10,485 nucleotides of DNA from Vicinamibacteria bacterium (lineage in GTDB: Bacteria; Acidobacteriota; Vicinamibacteria; Vicinamibacterales; 2-12-FULL-66-21). The DNA lies in contig JAICSD010000117.1 of assembly GCA_025937075.1 (NCBI GenBank), positions 1 through 10,485 of the forward strand, read 5' to 3'. A program made the position numbers and the translations under genes. Below, piece by piece: positions 1 through 5,671 of the stretch (the stretch's first letter is position 1; every line of letters starts with the position of its first letter). The notes under the pieces were generated by a model. That model did not search any database, had not been told where the DNA came from, and saw only the letters and a list, made by a program, of their open reading frames with translations.

Positions 1-111
1 CAGCTCTCCGCCGCGCTCGAAGGCGACCTGGGCGAGCTGATCGACGCTGCGGTCACCCACTTCACCTCGGAAAAGCTCAAGGACGCGACGGCCGCCGAAA
101 CGTCGGCCTGA
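1..111 (+). CDS. prfA: Peptide chain release factor 1, C-terminal end (partial)
   Basis: The window opens inside a gene in frame 1 that runs 36 codons to a TGA. The tail contains a GDLGELIDA stretch followed by SEKLKD, which matches the end of bacterial release factor 1, where a G-D/E-L-D-x-L-I-D helix is followed by a short charged tail. RF1 reads UAA and UAG stop codons and triggers hydrolysis of peptidyl-tRNA on the ribosome. The GGQ and anticodon-like motifs lie upstream, outside the window. The call therefore rests on the tail plus the neighbour: its stop codon shares one base with the start of prmC, whose product methylates release factors, and prfA-prmC is a very common bacterial gene pair. 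The last residues (ATAAETSA) are a low-complexity extension. Confidence 0.85.
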   Translation, partial: QLSAALEGDLGELIDAAVTHFTSEKLKDATAAETSA

Positions 112-962
112 TGCCCACGGTTCGCGACGCGGTCGCGCGGGCCGGGGACGCGCTCACCGCCGCGGGGATTGCTCCCTCGGAAGCGGCGCTCGATGCCGAT
201 CTGCTTGCCCGTCATGTGCTCGGCTGGGATCGCGCGCGGATGCTCTCGGACGCACTGCGCGAGCCGCCGGAGTCCTTCACGAGAGCCTACGCCGACATGA
301 TCGCGCGACGATTGCGCCGCGAGCCTGTCTCTCAGATCACCGGCCATCGCGAGTTCTGGGGACTCGACTTCGAAGTCACGCTCGATGTGCTGACGCCGCG
401 GCCAGAGACGGAGCTCATCGTCGAAGAAGCGATCGCATGCTTCTTGGGGACTGCTCCTCCCCGTCTCATTGTCGATGTCGGTACCGGCAGCGGATGTCTC
501 GCGGTCGCCCTCGCGCGAGAATTTCCATCAGCATTCGTCCTGGCCGCGGACCTATCGGACGCCGCGCTTCGAGTGGCGCAGCGGAACGCGCATCGGCACG
601 GCGTGAACAAACGCATCGCGTTCCTTCGCTGCAATTTCATGCCGCCGGTGCCGGAGATCGACCTCGTGGTCTCCAATCCGCCGTACATTCCACAGCGCGA
701 TGCCGCGAGTCTGCCGCCGGAAGTGCGCGACTACGAACCAGCAGTCGCGCTGTTCGGAGGCGAAGACGGGTTGCAGGCCTATCCGCGGCTGTTCGCCGAA
801 GCAGGATCCGAGGTGGTGCCAGATGGCCGTCTGATCGTCGAAGTGGGATACGATCAGCGCGCAGCCGTGACCGCGATTGCCGCAGAGACGGGCTGGCGTA
901 TCGAGCGCGTCCGCGAGGATCTCCAGGGCATCGCGCGGGTGCTCGTGTTCAGGCGGCCCTGA
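111..962 (+). CDS. prmC: Release factor glutamine N5-methyltransferase PrmC (HemK)
   Basis: This 283-residue protein has the usual PrmC length. It transfers a methyl group from S-adenosylmethionine to the glutamine of the GGQ motif in release factors RF1 and RF2, which improves termination. An N-terminal helical domain (about residues 1-75) is followed by the PRPETE segment (97-101), the SAM-binding loop DVGTGSGCL (122-130), an acidic residue for the SAM ribose in AADLSD (146-150), and the catalytic NPPY motif (189-192) that holds the target glutamine. The C-terminal DLQGIARVL segment is also typical. The ATG at 111 overlaps the prfA stop by one base (TGATG), so translation is probably coupled. 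No strong Shine-Dalgarno sequence is visible. The stop codon lies within the first of two hairpins that precede the HIT gene. Confidence 0.95.
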   Translation: MPTVRDAVARAGDALTAAGIAPSEAALDADLLARHVLGWDRARMLSDALREPPESFTRAYADMIARRLRREPVSQITGHREFWGLDFEVTLDVLTPRPETELIVEEAIACFLGTAPPRLIVDVGTGSGCLAVALAREFPSAFVLAADLSDAALRVAQRNAHRHGVNKRIAFLRCNFMPPVPEIDLVVSNPPYIPQRDAASLPPEVRDYEPAVALFGGEDGLQAYPRLFAEAGSEVVPDGRLIVEVGYDQRAAVTAIAAETGWRIERVREDLQGIARVLVFRRP

Positions 963-998
963 AAGGACCGCCCTAGGTTGGACGGCCCTGAAAGGCCG
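952..998. repeat. Tandem pair of CTGAAA-loop hairpins, direct repeat
   Basis: A 13-base direct repeat, CGGCCCTGAAAGG, occurs at 954-966 and 983-995, a spacing of 29 bases. Each copy sits in an inverted repeat. The first pairs GGCGGCC (952-958) with GGACCGCC (965-972), with one bulged A. The second pairs CGGCC (983-987) with GGCCG (994-998). Both have the same loop, CTGAAA. The first hairpin contains the prmC stop codon; the second ends ten bases before the HIT start codon. Neither is followed by a T-run, so they do not look like rho-independent terminators. They may act as mRNA structure controlling HIT translation or mRNA stability, or be a dispersed REP-like palindrome; the sequence does not decide between these. 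Confidence 0.6.
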
Positions 999-1008
999 GC
1001 GAACGCCT

Positions 1009-1353
1009 ATGGCCAACTGCCTCTTCTGCAAGATCATCAACCGCGAGATTCCCGGCTCGATCGTGTACGAAGACGAGCGCGTCGTCGTCTTCAACGACAT
1101 AAACCCGCAGGCGCCGCTTCACGTCCTCGTCGTGCCACGCCGGCACATCGAGTCGCTCAACGCGCTCACGAGCGGCGACGACGGGATCGTCGGCGAGATG
1201 GTGCGCCGCGGCGCGGCGATCGCGAAGGAGAAGGGTGTGTCGGACGCCGGCTTCCGCACCGTGTTCAACACGAACGCCGCAGCGGGACAGACCGTGTTTC
1301 ACATCCACCTGCACGTCCTCGGCGGCCGAACCTTCTCGTGGCCCCCCGGGTAG
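1009..1353 (+). CDS. HIT-family (HINT/PKCI-like) nucleotide hydrolase
   Basis: This 114-residue protein is a standard-length single-domain histidine-triad protein. The family hydrolyses nucleoside phosphoramidates and related adenylated compounds by nucleotidyl transfer to the middle histidine. The signature HIHLHVLGG begins at residue 98, giving the triad H98, H100 and H102, and is followed by the typical WPPG C-terminus (111-114). The N-terminus begins CLFCKII, with C4 and C7 able to bind zinc as in many bacterial members, and the PLHVLVVPRRHI segment (36-47) is also characteristic. The ATG at 1009 is chosen because the family homology begins at its first residues; an upstream in-frame ATG at 877 would add 44 residues encoded by prmC and the hairpin region. 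The only purine-rich site, GAAAGG, lies in the second hairpin and is rather far upstream (13 bases). Confidence 0.93.
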   Translation: MANCLFCKIINREIPGSIVYEDERVVVFNDINPQAPLHVLVVPRRHIESLNALTSGDDGIVGEMVRRGAAIAKEKGVSDAGFRTVFNTNAAAGQTVFHIHLHVLGGRTFSWPPG

Positions 1354-1404
1354 CGGCATTTCGGCATTCGGCATTGAGAGATAGCGCAGCGGTCAACCGG
1401 CATT
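1354..1404. repeat. CGGCATT heptamer repeat at the convergent gene junction
   Basis: Copies of CGGCATT start at 1354, 1362 and 1369; the last two are directly adjacent and the first two are separated by one T. A fourth copy is at 1398-1404, inside the 3' end of the minus-strand GNAT gene, where it encodes part of the final Asn-Ala-Gly. The repeat begins on the base after the HIT stop codon. No hairpin with a T-run is present on either strand in the 39 bases between the convergent stops, so no intrinsic terminator is visible. It looks like a short slippage-type tandem repeat. Confidence 0.6.
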
Positions 1405-2232
1405 GACAAGCGTCAGCAAGTACTGCCCGCGGCCGTGCTCTCTCGCGAGAAAGAAATCGACGACGCGGTAGCCGCGTGAGAGATAATGCGCGAACGCGGC
1501 GCGCGTCGCGAGGCGCCACTCGAGGGCGAGCGCCCTGTCCGACGCCTGCATCTCCGTAAACCCTGAGGGGATCTCCACCAGCAGCCGCGGCGCATCGAGC
1601 GTCAGGTCCGGCGCGCCCGGCCGCAGCCATCGTCCGCCGCCAATCGACGGATTCACGACCGGCGCGAGCGCCACGCCTGCATCGCGCATGACGACGAGCG
1701 GCGCCGTGATGCGGCGCTCGACGTGCGGTCTCGTCAGGTGCCATTCCGCGATGAGCCGATCCGTCGGCGTCCCCCGATGCAGCGGGCTGCTCGAGTCGCC
1801 GTAGACGTTCTCTTCGTAGGTTTCGACGATTACGCCGAGCCGGCTGAAGTTCAGGTGCGCGTTGAGCGCCTGGAGCGGATCGAACGTCCACTCGATGAGA
1901 TCGACGCCCATCGCGAGCGCGCGCTTCCGCTGCGCGAGCTTCAGGCGTATGCCGAGGCCGGTGTTGCGCGCCTCGGCGGTCACGCCGAGCATGTGCGACC
2001 ACTGCGTCAGCCTGCCGTCCTTCACGGCAGGCATCGAATAGACGAACCCCTTCAGCCGATCGCGATCGTCGAAGGCGCCGATCAGGATGCCTCCGCGCAT
2101 CGCCGAGACGATCAGGACCGGAGGCGGGACGATGTCCTCCGCGTCCGCATAGCCCCAGATCTCCCGCTCGAGCGCCGCAACCTGTCGGCACTCCTCGATC
2201 GTCGTGAGGTCCCGGATTGTGATGGGTCTCAC
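1393..2232 (-). CDS. Predicted GNAT-superfamily acyltransferase (COG3375-like)
   Basis: This 279-residue protein resembles the uncharacterised GNAT family annotated as COG3375. The acyl-CoA-binding core is SHMLGVTAEARNTGLGIRLK (79-98), a version of the GNAT motif A with R/Q-x-x-G-x-G/A. The stretch EWTFDPLQALNAHLN (114-128), the YEENVYG segment (139-145), TDRLIAEW (157-164) and a C-terminal GYRVVDF segment (254-260) are what I recognise as family hallmarks. The substrate is unknown; D-amino-acid N-succinylation has been described for a GNAT enzyme working with N-succinylamino acid racemase, but no racemase or desuccinylase lies here. I choose the GTG at 2232 because it overlaps the HAD stop as GTGA and starts the homology (MRPITIRDL). 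The frame stays open upstream to 2958, but that part is out of frame with the HAD gene. It is the last gene of the minus-strand operon, and the end of the gene runs into a heptamer repeat. Confidence 0.82.
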   Translation of the reverse strand: MRPITIRDLTTIEECRQVAALEREIWGYADAEDIVPPPVLIVSAMRGGILIGAFDDRDRLKGFVYSMPAVKDGRLTQWSHMLGVTAEARNTGLGIRLKLAQRKRALAMGVDLIEWTFDPLQALNAHLNFSRLGVIVETYEENVYGDSSSPLHRGTPTDRLIAEWHLTRPHVERRITAPLVVMRDAGVALAPVVNPSIGGGRWLRPGAPDLTLDAPRLLVEIPSGFTEMQASDRALALEWRLATRAAFAHYLSRGYRVVDFFLAREHGRGQYLLTLVNAG

Positions 2233-2924
2233 AGCAGCGCGTGCAGCTCGCGCAGCGAGTGGATGACGGGGATGTCCGGCGGGCACCCGCTGGAGAACCC
2301 CGAGCGGGCCACGAGCACGCCGCGCATCCCGAGCCGGCGCGCCCCCTCGATGTCGTGCGCAACGCTGTCGCCGACCATCACCGCATGCGGCGCGTCCGTC
2401 CGCGCCTGCCGGAGCGCTTCCTCGAAGATGCTCGGGTGCGGCTTCATGTAGCCGTGATCGAACGACGAGAGCGCGACCGCGAACAGACCGTCGAGTTCGA
2501 AGTGGCGCTCGAACTCGGCAAGCGAACGTTGTGTATTCGAGATGAGGCCGATCGTGTGGCCGTCCGCCCGCAGCGCACGCAGCACGTCCGGGACCTCTTC
2601 GTACAACGTGAAGTGACGGCACGCGGACCACTCGTCGTAGATGTCGCGAGCGGCCGCTACGACGGCCGGCCCGCGTCCGCCCATTCCTTCGATGATTCGC
2701 CTCGTGTATTCGACGAAGATGCCGGGATCGTACGGCCCACCCTGCGCATCCAGCAGCGATGAGGCGGCGGCCACGGATGCGTCGAACGCGGCCGCATCGA
2801 CAAACACGCCGTGCCGCGCGCAGAACTCTCGATACCCCTTGCCCTGAAAGGCAGGGCCGGGATGGATCAGCGTGAAATCGACGTCGAAGAAGATCGCGCG
2901 TGTGATCCGACGCGGAGGGGTCAT
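2229..2924 (-). CDS. HAD-superfamily hydrolase, subfamily IA (phosphatase-like)
   Basis: This 231-residue protein has all four HAD motifs. Motif I is FFDVDFTLI (12-20), with nucleophile D14 and acid/base D16. Motif II is the serine in LISNT (127-131). Motif III is K161 in YMKPHPSIF. Motif IV is VGDSVAHDIEGA (184-195), with D186 and D191 for magnesium. A helical cap domain (about 22-100) lies between motifs I and II, as in subfamily IA enzymes such as phosphoglycolate phosphatase, YjjG-like nucleotidases and haloacid dehalogenases. Most members hydrolyse small phosphate esters, but the substrate cannot be read from sequence. Motif I has DxDFT where many phosphatases have DxDGT. The ATG at 2924 overlaps the upstream M16 gene as ATGA, and the TGA overlaps the GNAT start as GTGA. 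No Shine-Dalgarno is visible, so translation probably depends on coupling. Confidence 0.92.
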   Translation of the reverse strand: MTPPRRITRAIFFDVDFTLIHPGPAFQGKGYREFCARHGVFVDAAAFDASVAAASSLLDAQGGPYDPGIFVEYTRRIIEGMGGRGPAVVAAARDIYDEWSACRHFTLYEEVPDVLRALRADGHTIGLISNTQRSLAEFERHFELDGLFAVALSSFDHGYMKPHPSIFEEALRQARTDAPHAVMVGDSVAHDIEGARRLGMRGVLVARSGFSSGCPPDIPVIHSLRELHALL

Positions 2925-4192
2925 GCAGAGGGCGGACCGGCGACCGCGACCGCCGCACACTCCGGACGGAGCACCGTGCGCGCGGCCTCGCGGACGTCTT
3001 CGATCGTCACCCCAGCGATGCAATCCGGAAGCCGCCGATCGTAGTCGAGCCCGAGGCCGAAGAACTCGGCGGTCTGCAGGAACGTTGCGATGCTCTGGTT
3101 GGTTTCCAGCATCCGGGGGATGGAGCCGGTCAGGAACTGCCGTGTCTCCGCCATTTCCCGTTCGGTGGGCCCCTCGGATCCGAGCGCACCGACCTCGGCA
3201 TCGATCGCCGCGATTGCGCGCTCGACGTTGCGAGGATCCACGCCGGCACGAATCGCGAGCGGGCCGGGGCCAAGGCTCGGATCGAACGAGCTGAACGCGT
3301 AGTACGCCATCCCCTGACGCTCGCGGATGTTCTCGGCCAGCCGGCCCCCGAGCCCGAACTGCCCCAGGATGGTGTTCATCATCCAGTAGGCGTCGTACGC
3401 GGGATCGAGACGTGTGATCGACGTGAAGCCGTAAGAGATGTCCGATTGCGGCTTGTCCCGCATGGGGATGTCGACGCGGCGGCGGCCGGTCACGGGCGCG
3501 ACCGCGGGCACCTCTCGATCGTCCGGCAACGGATGCTCCCAGCCGCCGAATACGTCAGCGGCTCGGTCGACCGCGTCCGTGCGTTCGACGTCACCGACAA
3601 TCACCAGCGACAGGACGCCGGGGGCAAAACGTTGCCGGTGATACTCGACGAGATCCTCGCGCGCGATGCGCTCGATCGACGCGAGGGTCCCCTTCGCGGG
3701 ACGGCCGTATGGATGCGACGGACCGTACAGCAGCTCCTGAAGCGCCTCGCCGGCCCGAATCGCGGGGTTGTCCTGGTCCTGCCGCAGCGATGTGATCACC
3801 TCGGCGCGCCGGCGGTCGAGCTGATCCTGCGGAAAGCTCGGCGTTCGGGCGACGTCGCCGATGAGCGCGAGCAGCTCCGGGTAGTCCTCGGACAGGCACG
3901 TGCACACGAGCGTGAGCACGTGCCGGTTCGTCGAAATCTTCAGCGCGACGCCGCGATCGTCGAGCAGCTCGGCGATGTCGTCGCCGCTGCGCGTGGCCGT
4001 TCCGCGGTCGAGCACACGCGCGAAGAGCCAGGCGAGACCCGGAAGCGCCTCCGGCTCGTATAGACTCCCCGCCCGGAACACAGCATTGATCGTGACGGCT
4101 GGCGAGAACGATGTTTCCTGGACGGTGATCACGGCGCCGTTGTCCAGGACCTGGCGAGCGGGAGCCAGGCCGCTCGAGATCGACGGAATCAT
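2921..4192 (-). CDS. M16-family peptidase-like protein, non-catalytic subunit
   Basis: This 423-residue protein has the two-repeat fold of bacterial M16 (pitrilysin/processing peptidase) subunits. At the place of the zinc-binding HxxEH it reads W55-L-F-A58-R59 (context GLAWLFARVL), so all three ligands of the motif are absent and it should not bind catalytic zinc. It keeps the second-repeat segment GGRLAENIRERQGMAYY (282-298), with the Arg (R284) and Tyr (Y297) that in M16B heterodimers bind the substrate near the partner's zinc site. No signal peptide is seen, so it is probably cytoplasmic. It overlaps the catalytic M16 gene upstream by four bases (ATGA) and the HAD gene downstream likewise. 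It most likely forms a heterodimer with the upstream protein, as in mitochondrial processing peptidase and bacterial alpha/beta M16 pairs. Confidence 0.93.
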   Translation of the reverse strand: MIPSISSGLAPARQVLDNGAVITVQETSFSPAVTINAVFRAGSLYEPEALPGLAWLFARVLDRGTATRSGDDIAELLDDRGVALKISTNRHVLTLVCTCLSEDYPELLALIGDVARTPSFPQDQLDRRRAEVITSLRQDQDNPAIRAGEALQELLYGPSHPYGRPAKGTLASIERIAREDLVEYHRQRFAPGVLSLVIVGDVERTDAVDRAADVFGGWEHPLPDDREVPAVAPVTGRRRVDIPMRDKPQSDISYGFTSITRLDPAYDAYWMMNTILGQFGLGGRLAENIRERQGMAYYAFSSFDPSLGPGPLAIRAGVDPRNVERAIAAIDAEVGALGSEGPTEREMAETRQFLTGSIPRMLETNQSIATFLQTAEFFGLGLDYDRRLPDCIAGVTIEDVREAARTVLRPECAAVAVAGPPSA

Positions 4193-5505
4193 GCCGGCCG
4201 CCCCGAAGGCTGAAACCAGCCCACCGTGCGGGCCTCTTTGCGAAGCCGCTGCCGGGCGGCCTCGGCGACGTGCGCCGGTGTCACCTGATCGAGCGATGGG
4301 CGGATCCTTTCGAAGAAGCCCGGGCCCGCAACCGTCTCGAAATAACCCAGCTGGTGCGCGATGTTCGTCACGCTGTCCGTTTCGAACACGAGCCGGGCGC
4401 GGAGCTGACGCCGCGCGCGCGCAACCTCCTCGTCGGTGAGCCCCTCCTCACACACACGTTCGATGACCTCGAGCGCCGCGGCCTCGAGCGTCTGGAGCGC
4501 GATGCCTTCCATCGCCGTGAGCGACAGGCTGTAGAGGAATGGTTCTTTCGTCGCGACGAGCGAGCCGCTGACCGAAGAAGCCAGCCCCCGTTCGACGAGC
4601 GCCGAATACAGCCGCGCCTTGCGCTGCGGCGGTGCGCCGCGAAAGCTCGACCAGATGTTCGTTCCTTTTGCGCCGCTCAACGCAGCGTCCAGAACCAGCA
4701 TCGGGAAGAAGTCGGCGTCATGAACGGCCGGCGCGTGCCAGGCCATCTTCAGGTACGCTGTCGTCCCCTCCCGTTCGAGGAGCACCCGCCGCTCGCCAAC
4801 CTGCGTGGGTTCGGCCGCTCGCTTCCTGACGGGCGCCGGCGACGGATTAATCCCGCCGAAGTGCGCCTCCGCGCGCCGCAGCACCTCGTCCGCCGCGACG
4901 TCGCCGACCACGACGAGCGTGGCGTTCTGCGGGACGTAATGACGGCGGTAGTAGCCGTACAGGTCGTCGCGCGTCATGGAGCGCAGGTCGTCGATCCAGC
5001 CGATCGTGGGGTGGCGATACGGGTGCGCGCGAAATGCGGTCGCAGTGACCTCCGTATCGAGCAATTGATCGGGATCGTTCTCGCCCCCCTGCAGCTCGGA
5101 GATGATGACGGTGCGTTCGGACTCGCACTCCGCCGGCTCGTACAGACCGTGCGCCATTCGCTCCGCTTCGATGAACAGCAGCGTATCCAGCGCGTCGCGG
5201 CCCGCCGTCTCCATGTAAGTGGTCTGATCGATCCACGTGTAACCGTTCCAGGTCCCGCCGAACCGTTCGACGATTCCCTTCATCTCGTCGCGAGGAATGT
5301 TGGTGGTGCCCTTGAAGTTCATGTGCTCCACCCAGTGGGAGACGCCGGTGAGTCCTGGCGCTTCATCGCCCGAGCCCACGCGATACCAGCACCACACGGA
5401 GACGAGCGGCGCACTATGCACTTCCTGAACGAGCATGGACAGCCCATTGTCCAGACGCGCGGATCTCACGGACGGGTGGGTGGCGAGCGCGGCGGGCACG
5501 GCCAT
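4189..5505 (-). CDS. M16-family zinc peptidase, catalytic subunit
   Basis: This 438-residue protein has an intact inverted zinc motif, HWVEH (57-61), followed by E137 in SERTVIISE, giving HxxEH-(75 residues)-E as in active M16 peptidases. These enzymes degrade or process unfolded peptides inside a clamshell chamber. In the second repeat the usual Arg-Tyr pair is incomplete: the equivalent stretch reads ARLYSALVERGLASS (297-311), with Ser where the Tyr normally stands. The partner encoded next door supplies that pair, so the two proteins probably form one active heterodimer. No signal peptide is visible (MAVPAALATH), which favours the cytoplasm. I choose the ATG at 5505; a TTG at 5514 is in frame but overlaps the last base of the -10 box. 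It is the first gene of the four-gene minus-strand operon. Confidence 0.95.
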   Translation of the reverse strand: MAVPAALATHPSVRSARLDNGLSMLVQEVHSAPLVSVWCWYRVGSGDEAPGLTGVSHWVEHMNFKGTTNIPRDEMKGIVERFGGTWNGYTWIDQTTYMETAGRDALDTLLFIEAERMAHGLYEPAECESERTVIISELQGGENDPDQLLDTEVTATAFRAHPYRHPTIGWIDDLRSMTRDDLYGYYRRHYVPQNATLVVVGDVAADEVLRRAEAHFGGINPSPAPVRKRAAEPTQVGERRVLLEREGTTAYLKMAWHAPAVHDADFFPMLVLDAALSGAKGTNIWSSFRGAPPQRKARLYSALVERGLASSVSGSLVATKEPFLYSLSLTAMEGIALQTLEAAALEVIERVCEEGLTDEEVARARRQLRARLVFETDSVTNIAHQLGYFETVAGPGFFERIRPSLDQVTPAHVAEAARQRLRKEARTVGWFQPSGRPA

Positions 5506-5513
5506 ATCCGTCA

Positions 5514-5519
5514 ATTATA
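5514..5519 (-). promoter_or_regulatory. Consensus -10 box (TATAAT) for the M16 operon
   Basis: Read on the minus strand, a perfect TATAAT lies eight bases before the ATG of the catalytic M16 gene (GTATAATTGACGGATATG). At the usual distance, transcription would start within a few bases of the ATG, giving a leaderless or nearly leaderless mRNA. No clear TTGACA-like -35 box is present 16-18 bases upstream (CCGGAC at 17); that place is taken by the inverted repeat at 5531-5546. The match is exact and well placed for the first gene of the operon, but its activity is inferred. Confidence 0.6.
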
Positions 5520-5530
5520 CAGGCCGAGTG

Positions 5531-5546
5531 GTCCCCGTCCGGGGAC
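5531..5546. promoter_or_regulatory. Inverted repeat, possible operator in the M16 promoter
   Basis: A perfect inverted repeat reads GTCCCC-GTCC-GGGGAC, with six-base arms and a four-base spacer. It overlaps the position where the -35 element of the M16 operon promoter would lie. That position suits a repressor or activator site. No regulator gene lies in the window, so the binding protein is unknown. In GC-rich DNA a chance palindrome of this size is possible. Confidence 0.4.
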
Positions 5547-5584
5547 GAGGATTCGCAAAAACTGGCCTGATTCAGCCCAAATTG

Positions 5585-5599
5585 CCGCGTTTGACGCGG
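5585..5599. promoter_or_regulatory. Inverted repeat over a TTGACG (-35-like) box
   Basis: CCGCGT-TTG-ACGCGG is a perfect inverted repeat with six-base arms and a three-base spacer. A TTGACG sequence (5591-5596), close to the -35 consensus for the plus strand, lies inside it. A matching -10 is poor: around 5611-5618 the best that can be read is CATTTT or TTTTCA. It could be a control site for the secreted-protein gene at 5672, lying 72 bases upstream of it, or a hairpin in its leader. Confidence 0.35.
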
Positions 5600-5657
5600 A
5601 CCGTCCTTTGCATTTTCAGACCGGCAGCGAATCGTGAATGCGGCAGTCGAAATGAAT

Positions 5658-5662
5658 GGAGG
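5658..5662 (+). promoter_or_regulatory. Strong Shine-Dalgarno site (GGAGG)
   Basis: GGAGG, followed by more G residues, stands nine bases before the ATG at 5672. It is the best ribosome binding site in the window and fixes the start of the secreted-protein gene. Most other genes here lack a clear Shine-Dalgarno and seem to rely on overlap with the gene before. Confidence 0.8.
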
Positions 5663-5671
5663 GGCTAGGAC

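Noticed and set aside
952..998. Rho-independent terminator between prmC and the HIT gene
   Set aside because: The hairpins lack a following T-run, so I list them as a repeat/structural element instead.
1265..2362. A minus-strand frame of 365 codons overlapping the GNAT and HIT genes
   Set aside because: Arg-rich shadow in another frame, with no motif, crossing the convergent junction of two supported genes.
2233..2958. An N-terminal extension of the GNAT protein to 521 residues, suggesting a fusion
   Set aside because: The extension overlaps the HAD gene in another frame and is Arg-rich with no motif; the GTG at 2232 overlaps the HAD stop and starts the family homology.
5506..5514. TTG at 5514 as start of the catalytic M16 gene
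   Set aside because: It overlaps the TATAAT box, so it would probably not be in the transcript; the ATG at 5505 is only three codons further on.
4270..5637. A plus-strand frame of 455 codons opposite the catalytic M16 gene
   Set aside because: Low-complexity Arg/His-rich translation with no recognisable domain; the minus strand encodes a complete M16 peptidase with HxxEH.
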